A DNA stretch of 64,000 nt. It comes from Actinomycetes bacterium (GTDB lineage Bacteria; Actinomycetota; Acidimicrobiia; Acidimicrobiales; Acidimicrobiaceae). Each line of letters starts with the position of its first letter. The first letter of the stretch is position 1. Position numbers and translations under genes: made by a program. Below the pieces are notes generated by a model that worked only from the letters and a program-made list of their open reading frames with translations, searched no databases and was not told where the DNA came from. This document shows, piece after piece, positions 49,415 through 58,383 of the stretch. The DNA is taken from contig JAKAQR010000007.1 of NCBI GenBank assembly GCA_021819725.1, forward strand, positions 62,001 through 126,000, read 5' to 3'.

Positions 49415-49876
49415 ATGGGAAACCGTCGCTCGTCAATCACCATGACCGATGCTGAGTGTGAAGCCTTTTTGCGAACCGGTCGGACCTTAAACTTGGCTTC
49501 CATCGGCCTCGATGGTCGTCCTCATCTTGTCGCGATGTGGTATTGCCTCATCGAGGAGACGATCTGGTGTTGGACGTATGCGAAATCTCAGAAGGCGTTC
49601 AATTTGCGGAGGGATCCTCGCGTCACAGGCTTGGTTGAAGCAGGAGAGTACTACGAGGAACTCCGAGGTGTGACGCTGTATGCACGGGCTCATATCACTG
49701 AGGATCTGGATCAGATACGACGGGTAGGCAGTCGCCTCTTCGCTCGCTACCAGTCTGGGGACTCGACGGTGACAGAGCAGACATTCTTGGGTTCCGCTCC
49801 GAAGCGTATTGCGTTTGCTTTGGTGGTCGAGGACTCCGTGAGTTGGGACCATCGCAAGCTACACGGTGGGTACTGA
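49415..49876 (+). CDS. PPOX-class flavin/F420-dependent oxidoreductase fold protein
   Basis: 153 residues from ATG 49415 (aaaggagagtaggc precedes). A split-barrel pyridoxamine-phosphate-oxidase-like fold: TLNLASIGLDGRPHLVAMWY near residue 30, then WTYAKSQKAFNLRRDPRV near 57. Such proteins in Actinobacteria bind FMN or F420 and reduce various quinones and enones; which cofactor is used is unclear. It lies between the permease and a dienelactone hydrolase. Confidence 0.8.
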   Translation: MGNRRSSITMTDAECEAFLRTGRTLNLASIGLDGRPHLVAMWYCLIEETIWCWTYAKSQKAFNLRRDPRVTGLVEAGEYYEELRGVTLYARAHITEDLDQIRRVGSRLFARYQSGDSTVTEQTFLGSAPKRIAFALVVEDSVSWDHRKLHGGY

Positions 49877-49951
49877 AGGATTGAAGCCAGCAGATTCGTG
49901 CTCTGACGTGTGGTCCGCGGCTGTCCTCTCGTGACTTGCTAGGATTTGACC

Positions 49952-50635
49952 ATGGGCGAAATGATTACTTTTCCTAGTAATGGACATGAGGCATCCGGAT
50001 ATTTAGCTACGCCGGAGGCAGGTGTGGGGCCTGGCGTCATTGTTATCCAGGAGTGGTGGGGTATCAACAGTCATATCAAGGATGTCTGTGATCGCTTTGC
50101 CGCACAGGGGTTTCTCGCGCTGGCTCCAGACCTTTACAATGGGCGTGTCGTCGCCGAGCCTGATGAGGCTGCCAAGGCGATGATGGCATTACAGCTGCAG
50201 GACGCATCCAAACAAATGACGGGAGCGGTCAAGGAGCTCCTGCGGCGCTCAGGGGGCAGTGGCGTGGGCGTCGTCGGGTTTTGCATGGGTGGGGGATTGG
50301 CCTATGTGCTTGCGGCGAACCAGCCGGAACTGGTGAAGGCTCTAGTCCCCTTCTATGGCGTGATCCCTTGGCCTGACGCGGAGCCCGATTATGCCCTGAT
50401 TCAGGCCCCGATCCAGGGTCACTATGCCGAACACGACGATGCGTCGTCTCCGGAGATCGTCCGCCAGCTTGAGCAACGCTTGCGATCGATGGGCAAGTCG
50501 GTAGAGTTTTTCATCTATCCAGGTACTGAGCATGCCTTCTTCAATGACGATCGACCCGAGGTCTACCATGCACAGTCCGCAATGCAGGCGTGGGACCGAA
50601 CCACACAGTTTCTGAGGGATACGCTGGACGACTAA
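49952..50635 (+). CDS. dienelactone hydrolase family protein
   Basis: 227 residues, alpha/beta hydrolase. Nucleophile Cys in GFCMGGGLAYV near residue 111, as in dienelactone hydrolases, acid residue region around HYAEHDDASSPE near 155, and His in PGTEHAFFND near 190. Oxyanion region VIQEWWGIN near 33. Substrate unknown; the group acts on lactones and esters. ATG 49952 or TTG 49946. Confidence 0.88.
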   Translation: MGEMITFPSNGHEASGYLATPEAGVGPGVIVIQEWWGINSHIKDVCDRFAAQGFLALAPDLYNGRVVAEPDEAAKAMMALQLQDASKQMTGAVKELLRRSGGSGVGVVGFCMGGGLAYVLAANQPELVKALVPFYGVIPWPDAEPDYALIQAPIQGHYAEHDDASSPEIVRQLEQRLRSMGKSVEFFIYPGTEHAFFNDDRPEVYHAQSAMQAWDRTTQFLRDTLDD

Positions 50636-50727
50636 CCCTGCGTCGGGAGCTATTTCGTTCGCCCGCAGCTCGCTAGCTGATGGTATGTCGCTTAGCTATC
50701 GATCACTTGCGGCTAGGCTGGTAGACC

Positions 50728-51240
50728 GTGGTGCCCTCTGATTACGTTCGTCGATTGCGAGCACACGTGGGACACGACTGGTTATTGTTACCGAGCGCGG
50801 TAGCGCTGGTTGAACGCCAGTCTGGTGAATTGCTCCTTGTTCGGCAGGCTGATATGGCCGATTGGTCGCTCCCGGGCGGTGCGATAGAGCTTGGTGAGAC
50901 ACCGACGCAGGCAGTCGTCCGTGAGGTCGCTGAGGAGACCGGTTTGGATATTGAAGAGGTCGAACTCGTGACCGTCGTTGGCGGCCCCCGTTACCAGGTG
51001 GTCTATGCCAGTGGTGATCAGGTGGAGTACACCTCGGCGATCTATCGCAGTCGATGTCGAGCTGACCAAGAACCCGTTCCCGATGGAGTTGAACTAGTCG
51101 AACTCTGCTGGTGTCCACCAGAACGGTTGGCTGAATACTCCATGATACCCTACGTACAGAACCTTCTTGCTGATCTTGGCCTGTTGGCGGATACGACAGG
51201 ATGCCGTCAAGGAGCGGCAGGCAGCTGCGAGGATGCATGA
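50728..51240 (+). CDS. NUDIX hydrolase
   Basis: 170 residues. A complete NUDIX box starts at GAIELGETPTQAVVREV and continues AEETGLDIEE, with the GX5EX7REUXEEXGU spacing, so it should hydrolyse a nucleoside diphosphate-linked compound with Mg. Substrate not deducible. Two adjacent GTG starts. A C-terminal unstructured tail of about 20 residues. Confidence 0.9.
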   Translation: MVPSDYVRRLRAHVGHDWLLLPSAVALVERQSGELLLVRQADMADWSLPGGAIELGETPTQAVVREVAEETGLDIEEVELVTVVGGPRYQVVYASGDQVEYTSAIYRSRCRADQEPVPDGVELVELCWCPPERLAEYSMIPYVQNLLADLGLLADTTGCRQGAAGSCEDA

Positions 51241-51666
51241 TCTTCGGGTCAACCTATCGGGGTATATGGTCATGTTGTGGGGCCGATGAGGGATGTGAGC
51301 CACTCGTGTCTTGGCCCAAGCGCCACGATAGGAAGGGAATCCAACGCCTCGTAAGTGGCGCGAGCACTTTGCTATTCTCCTCGTTCGACCTGATGACGGA
51401 GGTAGCTCTGCATTTACTCCTCTAGGAGCATCTCGCATCTCTCGCTGTGTTGGTCGATTCGAATCGTTGCGTTACTAGCTTGTCCGTGGTTCGCTGCGAG
51501 CGAGCACGAGCTGAGGTGCACAATAGTCCACAATTGTACACTTCACTTTCATCGTTGAACGGTGGTGTGAGCGACTGCCTCGCACTCGTAGGACGGGCAG
51601 CGACTATCTCCTGGCGAGAGGATCGCAACTAACATGGGTCGTTGGAACGGTGCAAAGGAGGACGTC
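51241..51666. other. 426-bp region upstream of murA
   Basis: No credible coding frame. Contains an acaattgt palindrome near 51531 in an AT-richer segment (cacaatagtccacaattgtacac), which is the best candidate promoter area for the murA-meaB-crotonase-treS run. No tRNA or riboswitch was recognised. Confidence 0.4.
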
Positions 51667-52929
51667 ATGCGGGCCTATCGTATTGAGCACTGTGTTGGCC
51701 TTGACGGAAGCCTTGCGGTGCAAGGTGCAAAGAACTCGGTGCTCAAGCTCATGGCAGCAACCATTCTGGCCTCTGGCGTGCATGTACTCGATAATGTGCC
51801 GAGGATCACCGATGTTGAAATTATGCGGCAGATTCTTGACTCGCTTGGTGTAACGAGCACTTGGCGAGGACCGCATCGACTTGAGGTCCAGGTCCCGGAG
51901 TCGCAGGATCTCTCCAGTCGGCCCGACTATGAACTCGTCAAAAGCATTCGTGCATCGGTCGTGCTCTTGGGGCCGATCCTTGCGCGAACCGGCGAGGTGG
52001 TCCTGGCAACACCCGGCGGTGATGATTTTGGCGACCGACCAGTTGATATCCATGAGCTCGCCCTCACGGCATTGGGCGCGGTGGTGGAGGCGGTTGACGG
52101 ACAGTTGATCGCAAAAGCTGATCATCTGGTCGGTTGCGACCTTGTCCTTGAATTTCCTTCGCACACGGCAACGGATAACGTTTTGATGGCGGCCACCACG
52201 GCGAAGGGTGTGACGACTATCGATAATGCGGCGAGGGAGCCAGAGGTTATTGATCTGGCAAATGCCCTGATCGAGATGGGGGCTCATATTGAAGGAGTGG
52301 GCACCTCCCGCATCGTGATAGAGGGCGTCGAGCGGCTTAGCCCGATGCATCATCGTGTCATCGGCGATCGAGTGGCGGCAGCGACGTACCTCGCGGCAGT
52401 GGGAGCAGTCGGAGGCCGAGTTCGGATCGAGGGTATTGCGCCGTCCAACATGTTCATTCTCCTTCGTAAACTGGTGAGCGTCGGACTGACTATCGAGGTT
52501 GGGGATGAATGGATCGAGGTTGCCGGTGATGGGCATCTTCGGGCGGTAGATATTCAAACCCTTCCATATCCCGGGGTGGCAACGGACTACAAGCCAATGT
52601 TGGTGGCGATGCTCTCCATCGCCGATGGCGCCAGCGTAGTGAGCGAGAATCTCTTTGCTGGCAGATTTCGCTACCTGGACGAACTGCGTCGATATGGGGC
52701 GAATCTGCGCGCTGAAGGACACCATATCATCATCCGTGGCGTTCCCAGACTCCTCGGAACTGAGGTAACGGCCCACGACATCCGTGCCGGCGCAGCGTTG
52801 GTGGTCGCTTCGCTGGCAGCGTGGGGAGAGAGTCAGATCAACGCGGTAGCGCACATCGAACGGGGCTACGATGCGCTTGCTGAAACGCTGGTGACTTTGG
52901 GGGCAACGATAGAAACGATAGAGGTATAG
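51667..52929 (+). CDS. murA: UDP-N-acetylglucosamine 1-carboxyvinyltransferase, Cys-to-Asp form
   Basis: First committed step of peptidoglycan synthesis: transfers enolpyruvate from PEP to UDP-GlcNAc. 420 residues from ATG 51667 (aaggaggacgtc). GAKNSVLKLMAA near residue 20 keeps the catalytic Lys/Asn, and RPVDIHE follows the mobile loop. The loop reads PGGDDFGDRPVD: the general acid, Cys115 in E. coli, is Asp119 here. The same replacement in Mycobacterium and Chlamydia gives intrinsic fosfomycin resistance. Followed without a gap by meaB. Confidence 0.96.
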   Translation: MRAYRIEHCVGLDGSLAVQGAKNSVLKLMAATILASGVHVLDNVPRITDVEIMRQILDSLGVTSTWRGPHRLEVQVPESQDLSSRPDYELVKSIRASVVLLGPILARTGEVVLATPGGDDFGDRPVDIHELALTALGAVVEAVDGQLIAKADHLVGCDLVLEFPSHTATDNVLMAATTAKGVTTIDNAAREPEVIDLANALIEMGAHIEGVGTSRIVIEGVERLSPMHHRVIGDRVAAATYLAAVGAVGGRVRIEGIAPSNMFILLRKLVSVGLTIEVGDEWIEVAGDGHLRAVDIQTLPYPGVATDYKPMLVAMLSIADGASVVSENLFAGRFRYLDELRRYGANLRAEGHHIIIRGVPRLLGTEVTAHDIRAGAALVVASLAAWGESQINAVAHIERGYDALAETLVTLGATIETIEV

Positions 52930-53895
52930 GTGGACAATTCCAAGGAGCTCATTGCCAGGGTGCTTGACGATGACGATAAGGGTGCAATCGCGAGGTTGAT
53001 CTCTATCGTCGAGCGGCCCGCGTCTAGGGAGCGTGAGGAACTTGAGTTATGGCTTGCGGCCCAGGCTGAGACAGGTTTCGTAGTCGGTATGACCGGTGCC
53101 CCTGGTAGCGGAAAATCGACACTAGTCGATCGTCTCATCAGCCAGATTCGCACGAGCGATGAACGTGTCGCCGTTCTAGCGGTCGATCCTTCATCGCCAT
53201 TTAGTGGTGGCGCTATCCTCGGTGACCGGGTGCGCATGCAGAACCACACCCAAGATGCTGGGGTCTATATCCGATCGTTGGCGACTCGCGGCCACCTTGG
53301 TGGCCTCACCGTGGCGGTGCCGAGGATCGTTCGTCTCCTCGAGGCGTTGAGGTTTCCTTGGGTGGTGATTGAGACCGTCGGGGTCGGTCAGGTAGAGATC
53401 GAGATCACTGGGGAGGCCGATGCGACGGTGGTAGTCATCAACCCAGGTTGGGGCGATTCCATCCAAGCTAATAAGGCTGGGCTCATGGAGATCGCTGATA
53501 TTTTTGTGATCAACAAGGCGGACCGAGCGGGTGTTCGTGACACGCGTCGTGATCTGGAGAATATGTTGGAGCTGGGTGCTCATGACCATCGTCCACCGAT
53601 TGTGGAGACCGTCGCAACTGGAGGGGATGGGGTTGAAGCTCTGTTCGAAGCGCTGGTGCAATTGAAGGTAAGGCTTGAGGAGAGTGGTGAGCTCGCGAAC
53701 CGTCGTGCGACACGGCGATTGGCAGAGTTTGACCGACTGGTGATGTCAACGCTTCGGAGCACCGTGGAATCCTTGGCAGAACGGACTAATCTGCGTGATC
53801 GTGTACGCGAGGGTTCCATGACCCCGGTGACGGCGGCAGCCGAGCTTATTGAGATGATCAAGATATCCTCGAATGAGGAAGAAGGAGGGCGATAG
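52930..53895 (+). CDS. meaB: MeaB/ArgK-type G-protein chaperone of B12-dependent mutases
   Basis: 321 residues. G1 TGAPGSGKSTLVDRL near 53, switch region AVDPSSPFSGGAILGDR near 83, G3-like DATVVVINPGWGD near 160 and G4 NKAD near 198. MeaB-type GTPases gate cofactor loading of and protect adenosylcobalamin mutases; here the client may be the mutase at 40-42 kb or an ethylmalonyl-CoA mutase outside the window. GTG start directly after the murA stop; one-base overlap with the next gene. Confidence 0.92.
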   Translation: MDNSKELIARVLDDDDKGAIARLISIVERPASREREELELWLAAQAETGFVVGMTGAPGSGKSTLVDRLISQIRTSDERVAVLAVDPSSPFSGGAILGDRVRMQNHTQDAGVYIRSLATRGHLGGLTVAVPRIVRLLEALRFPWVVIETVGVGQVEIEITGEADATVVVINPGWGDSIQANKAGLMEIADIFVINKADRAGVRDTRRDLENMLELGAHDHRPPIVETVATGGDGVEALFEALVQLKVRLEESGELANRRATRRLAEFDRLVMSTLRSTVESLAERTNLRDRVREGSMTPVTAAAELIEMIKISSNEEEGGR

Positions 53896-54668
53896 TGGAG
53901 GAGTTTCTCATTCGAGAGGAGACCGAGGACAATGTGGTCATACTGCGTCTCAACCGGCCAAAGGCGAACGCGCTCTCCAAGGGGCTCCTGGAGGAGTTGT
54001 GGACCTATGCCAATGCGATGGCTTTGGATCCGCCGGCTGCGGTGGTGATCACCGGGTCGAAGCGCATCTTCGCGGCTGGTGCCGAAATCGGTGAGTTTGG
54101 CGGCATGGCGGTCGGACGTGAGATGGGACAGTACTTTCATTGGGCGCTCAACGCGCTCAGCACGCTACCACGAGTGGTGATCGCAGCCATCGAGGGCTAT
54201 GCCTTGGGTGGCGGGCTTGAGCTCGCGTTGTCTTGTGATTTTCGGGTCGCAGGCAATGGTGCGAAACTCGGACAACCCGAGATCGCTCTTGGCATCATCC
54301 CCGGCGGTGGAGGGACCCAGCGTTTGCCACGTCTCATCGGAGCATCGAGGGCCAAGGAGATGATCCTCGGTGGTCAATCGGTCGATGCGGATCGGGCGTT
54401 GGCGTGGGGTTTGGTCGACCGTGTCGTTGCCGATGGCCAAGCCGAGGCGGCAGCGGTCGCCTGGGCGACGGAGTTCGCTCGAGGCCCACTCGTGGCGCAG
54501 TCGTTTGCAAAGCGCGCCATTGACGCCGGACTCTCTGGCAGCCTCGCTGAAGGCTTAGAGCTCGAGAAGTCCTTCTTTGGCCAAGTCTTTGGGACAAGGG
54601 ATGCAGAGATTGGCATTCAGTCGTTCTTCGAAAATGGGCCTGGCAAGGCCCAATTTGAGGGTCGCTAG
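53895..54668 (+). CDS. enoyl-CoA hydratase (crotonase)
   Basis: 257 residues. Both catalytic glutamates of true hydratases are present: in ALGGGLELALSCDFR near 103-120 and in GQPEIALGIIPGGGG near 127. The oxyanion hole is in AAGAEIGEF and IEGYALGGG. Hydrates short trans-2-enoyl-CoA such as crotonyl-CoA. GTG start overlapping meaB by one base, followed without a gap by treS, which indicates co-translation. Confidence 0.9.
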   Translation: MEEFLIREETEDNVVILRLNRPKANALSKGLLEELWTYANAMALDPPAAVVITGSKRIFAAGAEIGEFGGMAVGREMGQYFHWALNALSTLPRVVIAAIEGYALGGGLELALSCDFRVAGNGAKLGQPEIALGIIPGGGGTQRLPRLIGASRAKEMILGGQSVDADRALAWGLVDRVVADGQAEAAAVAWATEFARGPLVAQSFAKRAIDAGLSGSLAEGLELEKSFFGQVFGTRDAEIGIQSFFENGPGKAQFEGR

Positions 54669-56342
54669 GTGACTGATGCTTCTCGAAGGATCCTTGCTGG
54701 CGGGGATGAGCGGACTTGGTTCCAGCGAGCGGTTTTCTATGAGGTCTATATCCGTGGATTCTTTGATGCCTCCGGTGATGGTCAAGGCGACGTCCGTGGA
54801 GTAACCTCGAAGCTCGATTATCTGGAGTGGTTGGGTATTGACTGCCTTTGGTTGTTGCCCTTCTATCCCTCCCCGTGGAAGGATGGGGGTTACGACGTCT
54901 CTGACTACTTCAGCGTTCATCCCGCCTATGGCAATGTGACCGATATCGAAGAACTCTTGAACCAAGCGCATCTGCGGGGTATCAGGGTGATCGCTGATCT
55001 CGTCCTCAATCACACCAGTGACCAACATCCCTGGTTTGTGGAGTCTAAGGCGTCGCGCGATAATCAGATGGCCGACTGGTATGTCTGGGCTGACGATGAT
55101 AGCGGTTATCAATCTGCACCAGTGATCTTCGTGGATTCGCAGAGTTCAAATTGGACCTACTGTCCGGAGCGTGATCAGTACTATTGGCATCGTTTCTTCG
55201 CGCATCAGCCCGATCTGAACTATGAGAACCCCCAAGTACAGGAGGCCATGCTCCAAGTCGTCCGCTACTGGTTGGGACTGGGGTTTGATGGATTCCGGCT
55301 CGATGCCGCCGCGTATCTCTTTCAGGAGGAGGGGACGCGATGTGAGAACCTGCCCGAGACACACGCCTTTCTCAAGCGGATTCGTGCCCTTGTTGACACG
55401 GAGTTTCCAGAGGCGGTGCTCCTCGCCGAGGTGAATCAGTCTCCCGCTGAGGTGGTGAGCTATTTCGGTGACGGTGATGAGTGCCATATGTGCTACGACT
55501 TCCCGTTGATGCCTCGACTGTTTTTGAGCGTGAAGACTGAGAGTGCGCTTCCCACCGCCGAGGCGTTGCGGCAGACTCCCGCGATCCCTGACGGTTGTCA
55601 ATGGGGCATTTTTCTCCGTAACCATGATGAGCTAACGCTGGAGATGGTGACGGAACAGGAGCGTGAGTTCCTGTACAGCGCCTTTGCAAGCGATCCTATC
55701 TCTCGTCGGAATGTGGGGATAGGCCGTCGTCTTGCCCCACTGATCGACAATGATCGTCGGGTGGCTGAGCTGTTGCACGCACTGATTCTTGCACTCCCTG
55801 GGTCACCCATTCTTTATTATGGTGACGAGATTTTGATGGGAGATAACATCTACCTCGGTGATCGAGACTCGGTTCGTACTCCGATGCAGTGGTCGCCAGA
55901 TCGCAACGGGGGTTTCTCGCGTGCCGATCCCGCGCGCCTGTACTCCGGACTTATCATCGACCCGGTCTATGGGTACCAGGTGGTCAACGTCGAATCACAG
56001 ATGAATAACCCCTCGTCGTTTCTGCGATGGACACGAGAGATGTTGTCGGTTCGACATCGAGAGTCGGTCCTCGGCGACGGTGACTTTCGACTCCTGTCGG
56101 TCGACAATGATGCCATCCTGGCTTTTGCACGATTTATCGCGAGGGAGGAACGGGTGGTGCTCTGCGTCTTTAACTTCGCCTCGAAGGTCCAGCCAGTCAC
56201 GGTCGATCTCCGGGACTGGGATGGCCGTGTCCCCGTTGAGTTGCTTGGCATGACGCCCTTTCCGGCTATTGACGCCAGCGGTGCGTATGGGTTGACGCTC
56301 GCCCCATATGGCTTTCTTTGGTTTGAGTTGTGTGTGGCCTAA
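54669..56342 (+). CDS. treS: trehalose synthase (maltose alpha-glucosyltransferase)
   Basis: Interconverts maltose and trehalose, family GH13. 557 residues: FYEVYIRGFFDASGDG, IADLVLNHTSDQHPWF near 110, nucleophile Asp in GFRLDAAAYLF near 212, acid Glu in LLAEVNQSP near 255 and NHDELTLEM near 320, all intact. The C-terminal maltokinase fusion found in some proteins is absent and no pep2 is nearby. GTG start immediately after the crotonase stop. Its place inside a CoA-metabolism run is unusual. Confidence 0.93.
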   Translation: MTDASRRILAGGDERTWFQRAVFYEVYIRGFFDASGDGQGDVRGVTSKLDYLEWLGIDCLWLLPFYPSPWKDGGYDVSDYFSVHPAYGNVTDIEELLNQAHLRGIRVIADLVLNHTSDQHPWFVESKASRDNQMADWYVWADDDSGYQSAPVIFVDSQSSNWTYCPERDQYYWHRFFAHQPDLNYENPQVQEAMLQVVRYWLGLGFDGFRLDAAAYLFQEEGTRCENLPETHAFLKRIRALVDTEFPEAVLLAEVNQSPAEVVSYFGDGDECHMCYDFPLMPRLFLSVKTESALPTAEALRQTPAIPDGCQWGIFLRNHDELTLEMVTEQEREFLYSAFASDPISRRNVGIGRRLAPLIDNDRRVAELLHALILALPGSPILYYGDEILMGDNIYLGDRDSVRTPMQWSPDRNGGFSRADPARLYSGLIIDPVYGYQVVNVESQMNNPSSFLRWTREMLSVRHRESVLGDGDFRLLSVDNDAILAFARFIAREERVVLCVFNFASKVQPVTVDLRDWDGRVPVELLGMTPFPAIDASGAYGLTLAPYGFLWFELCVA

Positions 56343-56498
56343 GCCCTCTCGTAGTGCCAGTATGACGTTGAGCTAACCTCGCTCTCGATAGGTGGTTGAT
56401 GGTGAGCGTCGCAGAAGCTTCTAGGGGATTGCTCCACCATTGGGCGAATGTCTGACGACGGGAACCATTGGCGCTTGTTCTTCGCGTAAGATAGAGCC

Positions 56499-57452
56499 AT
56501 GTCACTTCGCTCTCGTTCGCTGTTACGTCGCTCATGTCTCTCTGTTCCTGGGTCGAGTGAGCGCTTTATCGCTAAAGCCCGTGATATCGAGGCTGATATG
56601 ACCTTCTTGGATCTCGAGGACTCGGTAGCGCCATCGGAAAAGGTCACTGCGCGTTCCAACATTGCTCGGGCGATCGCTGCTGGAGGATGGGATGAGCGGG
56701 TGCTGTGCGTGCGTGTCAATGCGTGGGATACGGCGCTGACCTTCCGCGACATTCTGGAGGTCGTAACGGGTTCAGGAGAACGTCTTGATGAGATTATGCT
56801 TCCCAAGGTCCAAAATGCCGCGCAGGTTGTCGCGACTGACCTTCTTTTGACCCAGATCGAGGCTGAAGCTGGTTTACAGCCCGGTCATGTGGGGCTCGAA
56901 GTTCAGATCGAAACGACCACTGGACTCATCAATGTGGAGGAGATCTGTCTGGCATCGCCACGGATCGAGGCTGTTGTTTTTGGTCCAGCCGACTTCGCAG
57001 CCTCGATGGAGATGCCGGTGCTCACGGGTGGGGTCGAGGTGCCGGAGTATCCTGGCGATCACTTTCACTATGTTTTCTCCAAGATCCTGATGGCGGCCCG
57101 CGCTGCTGGCATCCAAGTGATCGATGGACCCTACCTGAAAATCGCGGATCTTGAGGGATTACGCAACTATGCGAAGCGTTCGGCGATGCTCGGTTACGAT
57201 GGTAAGTGGGCCATTCACCCGACGCAAGTAGAGGTTCTCAATGATGTCTATCGTCCGACCCAGGAACTCTTTGATAAAGCCTGCGATCTACTTGACGCCT
57301 ACACCGCCGCAACCAGCGACGATGGACGCGGAGCAGTGATGTTCGGTGATGAGATGATCGATGAGGCGAGTCGAAAGATGGCGATGAAGTTCCGAGCCCG
57401 GGGTGAGAAGGCACGGATGGTGCGGACCTCACAAGGCGAGGTGCACACCTAG
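56499..57452 (+). CDS. mcl: HpcH/HpaI/CitE-family CoA lyase, Mcl1-like
   Basis: 317 residues, matching the 318-residue malyl-CoA/beta-methylmalyl-CoA lyase Mcl1. TFLDLEDSVAPSEK near residue 36, RVNAWDT near 75, IMLPKVQNAAQV near 100, EVQIETTTGLINVEEI near 133 and VFGPADFAASMEMP near 160 carry the metal and CoA residues of the family, and GKWAIHPTQVEVLN near 235 is the Mcl1/CitE C-terminal motif. Cleaves malyl-CoA or beta-methylmalyl-CoA to glyoxylate and acetyl- or propionyl-CoA. Separate from the treS stop by 156 bp. Convergent and overlapping by four bases with the next gene. Confidence 0.85.
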   Translation: MSLRSRSLLRRSCLSVPGSSERFIAKARDIEADMTFLDLEDSVAPSEKVTARSNIARAIAAGGWDERVLCVRVNAWDTALTFRDILEVVTGSGERLDEIMLPKVQNAAQVVATDLLLTQIEAEAGLQPGHVGLEVQIETTTGLINVEEICLASPRIEAVVFGPADFAASMEMPVLTGGVEVPEYPGDHFHYVFSKILMAARAAGIQVIDGPYLKIADLEGLRNYAKRSAMLGYDGKWAIHPTQVEVLNDVYRPTQELFDKACDLLDAYTAATSDDGRGAVMFGDEMIDEASRKMAMKFRARGEKARMVRTSQGEVHT

Positions 57453-58255
57453 ACCAGCTTGGAGGCGACCTTTGACAACAGGTAGAGGATGACGCCAGAG
57501 ATCGCGAGTTCGAGGTAGAAGACGGTAACTCCCTGTCCGGTGGCCTTGAGGACGACAGAGGCGATGAGCGCCCAACTCAGGTGGATGCGAGGCAGGAGAT
57601 AGGTCGGGATCGCCCAGAAGAGTAAGACCGCAAAAATCGACATCGCGATCAGCCACTTGCCGATCCTTGCAATCACCGCTGAACGCGCCTTGTGGATGAT
57701 GAGCGCGAGGAGAAAGAGGACGATCGCGATCTCGGTGGCGATCGGAACGGCCGTCGTAGCGGCGCGAGCAAGGAACCCAAGGTTGGGGAGATCGGCCCCA
57801 GGAATCGCGATTCTCAAGTTAGTCTGTTGCACGGAGTTGCCGAGGGAGCTGGAGTACTGTGAAATCCCTGCTGCGATAAACTCGGTAAGCCCCGGACCAC
57901 CAATGGTAATCGGAGCGTGGTTGGTGCCGAGAAGATGGCCGTCGGCCTGGCGGATCGCATTGACGAACTCCTGCTTGACCGCAGGTTGTGCGAGCGCTGC
58001 GGCGATGATCCCTTGCAGCTCTGCGTGAGAGATGGAGATACCTGATACCCCGGTAATGGGGGCAAGCGAGTTGGTGAGGCCATCGGCCATCGCAGATTGA
58101 ATGGTCTTGCTGGTGCTGAGGGTCTGCGCATCGTTGGCGAGGCGGTTGGGGTTAAAGATTGTCAACAAGGAGAGATGGGCAAGGATGGCGATGGTCCCTG
58201 CCAACAGGCCAAGGCTGAGCAAGATATTGCCGAGAAACCTACGCAGAGCAATCAC
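57449..58255 (-). CDS. membrane protein of unknown function
   Basis: 268 residues: an N-terminal helix (NILLSLGLLAGTIAILAHLSLL), an exported domain of about 130 residues rich in Ala, Gln and Ser without Cys, then three helices (AVPIATEIAIVLFLLALII, WLIAMSIFAVLLFWAIPTYL, VTVFYLELAISGVILYLL). Family not recognised. The GTG at 58255 lies inside a perfect aaaggaggtgat ribosome site, so the actual start may be the CTG at 58246. Lies between the CoA lyase and the acyl-CoA dehydrogenase. Confidence 0.75.
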   Translation of the reverse strand: MIALRRFLGNILLSLGLLAGTIAILAHLSLLTIFNPNRLANDAQTLSTSKTIQSAMADGLTNSLAPITGVSGISISHAELQGIIAAALAQPAVKQEFVNAIRQADGHLLGTNHAPITIGGPGLTEFIAAGISQYSSSLGNSVQQTNLRIAIPGADLPNLGFLARAATTAVPIATEIAIVLFLLALIIHKARSAVIARIGKWLIAMSIFAVLLFWAIPTYLLPRIHLSWALIASVVLKATGQGVTVFYLELAISGVILYLLSKVASKLV

Positions 58256-58383
58256 CTCCTTTCTATCCTTCGATTCATCAGAGGGTCACCGCGAGAGGTT
58301 TCGGCACAACATTGCGTTCCCTTGATCGGGGAGCATTGAGGCAGTTCCACTGATGCCCTTGGCTAGTGTAGCGCGAACGAGAC

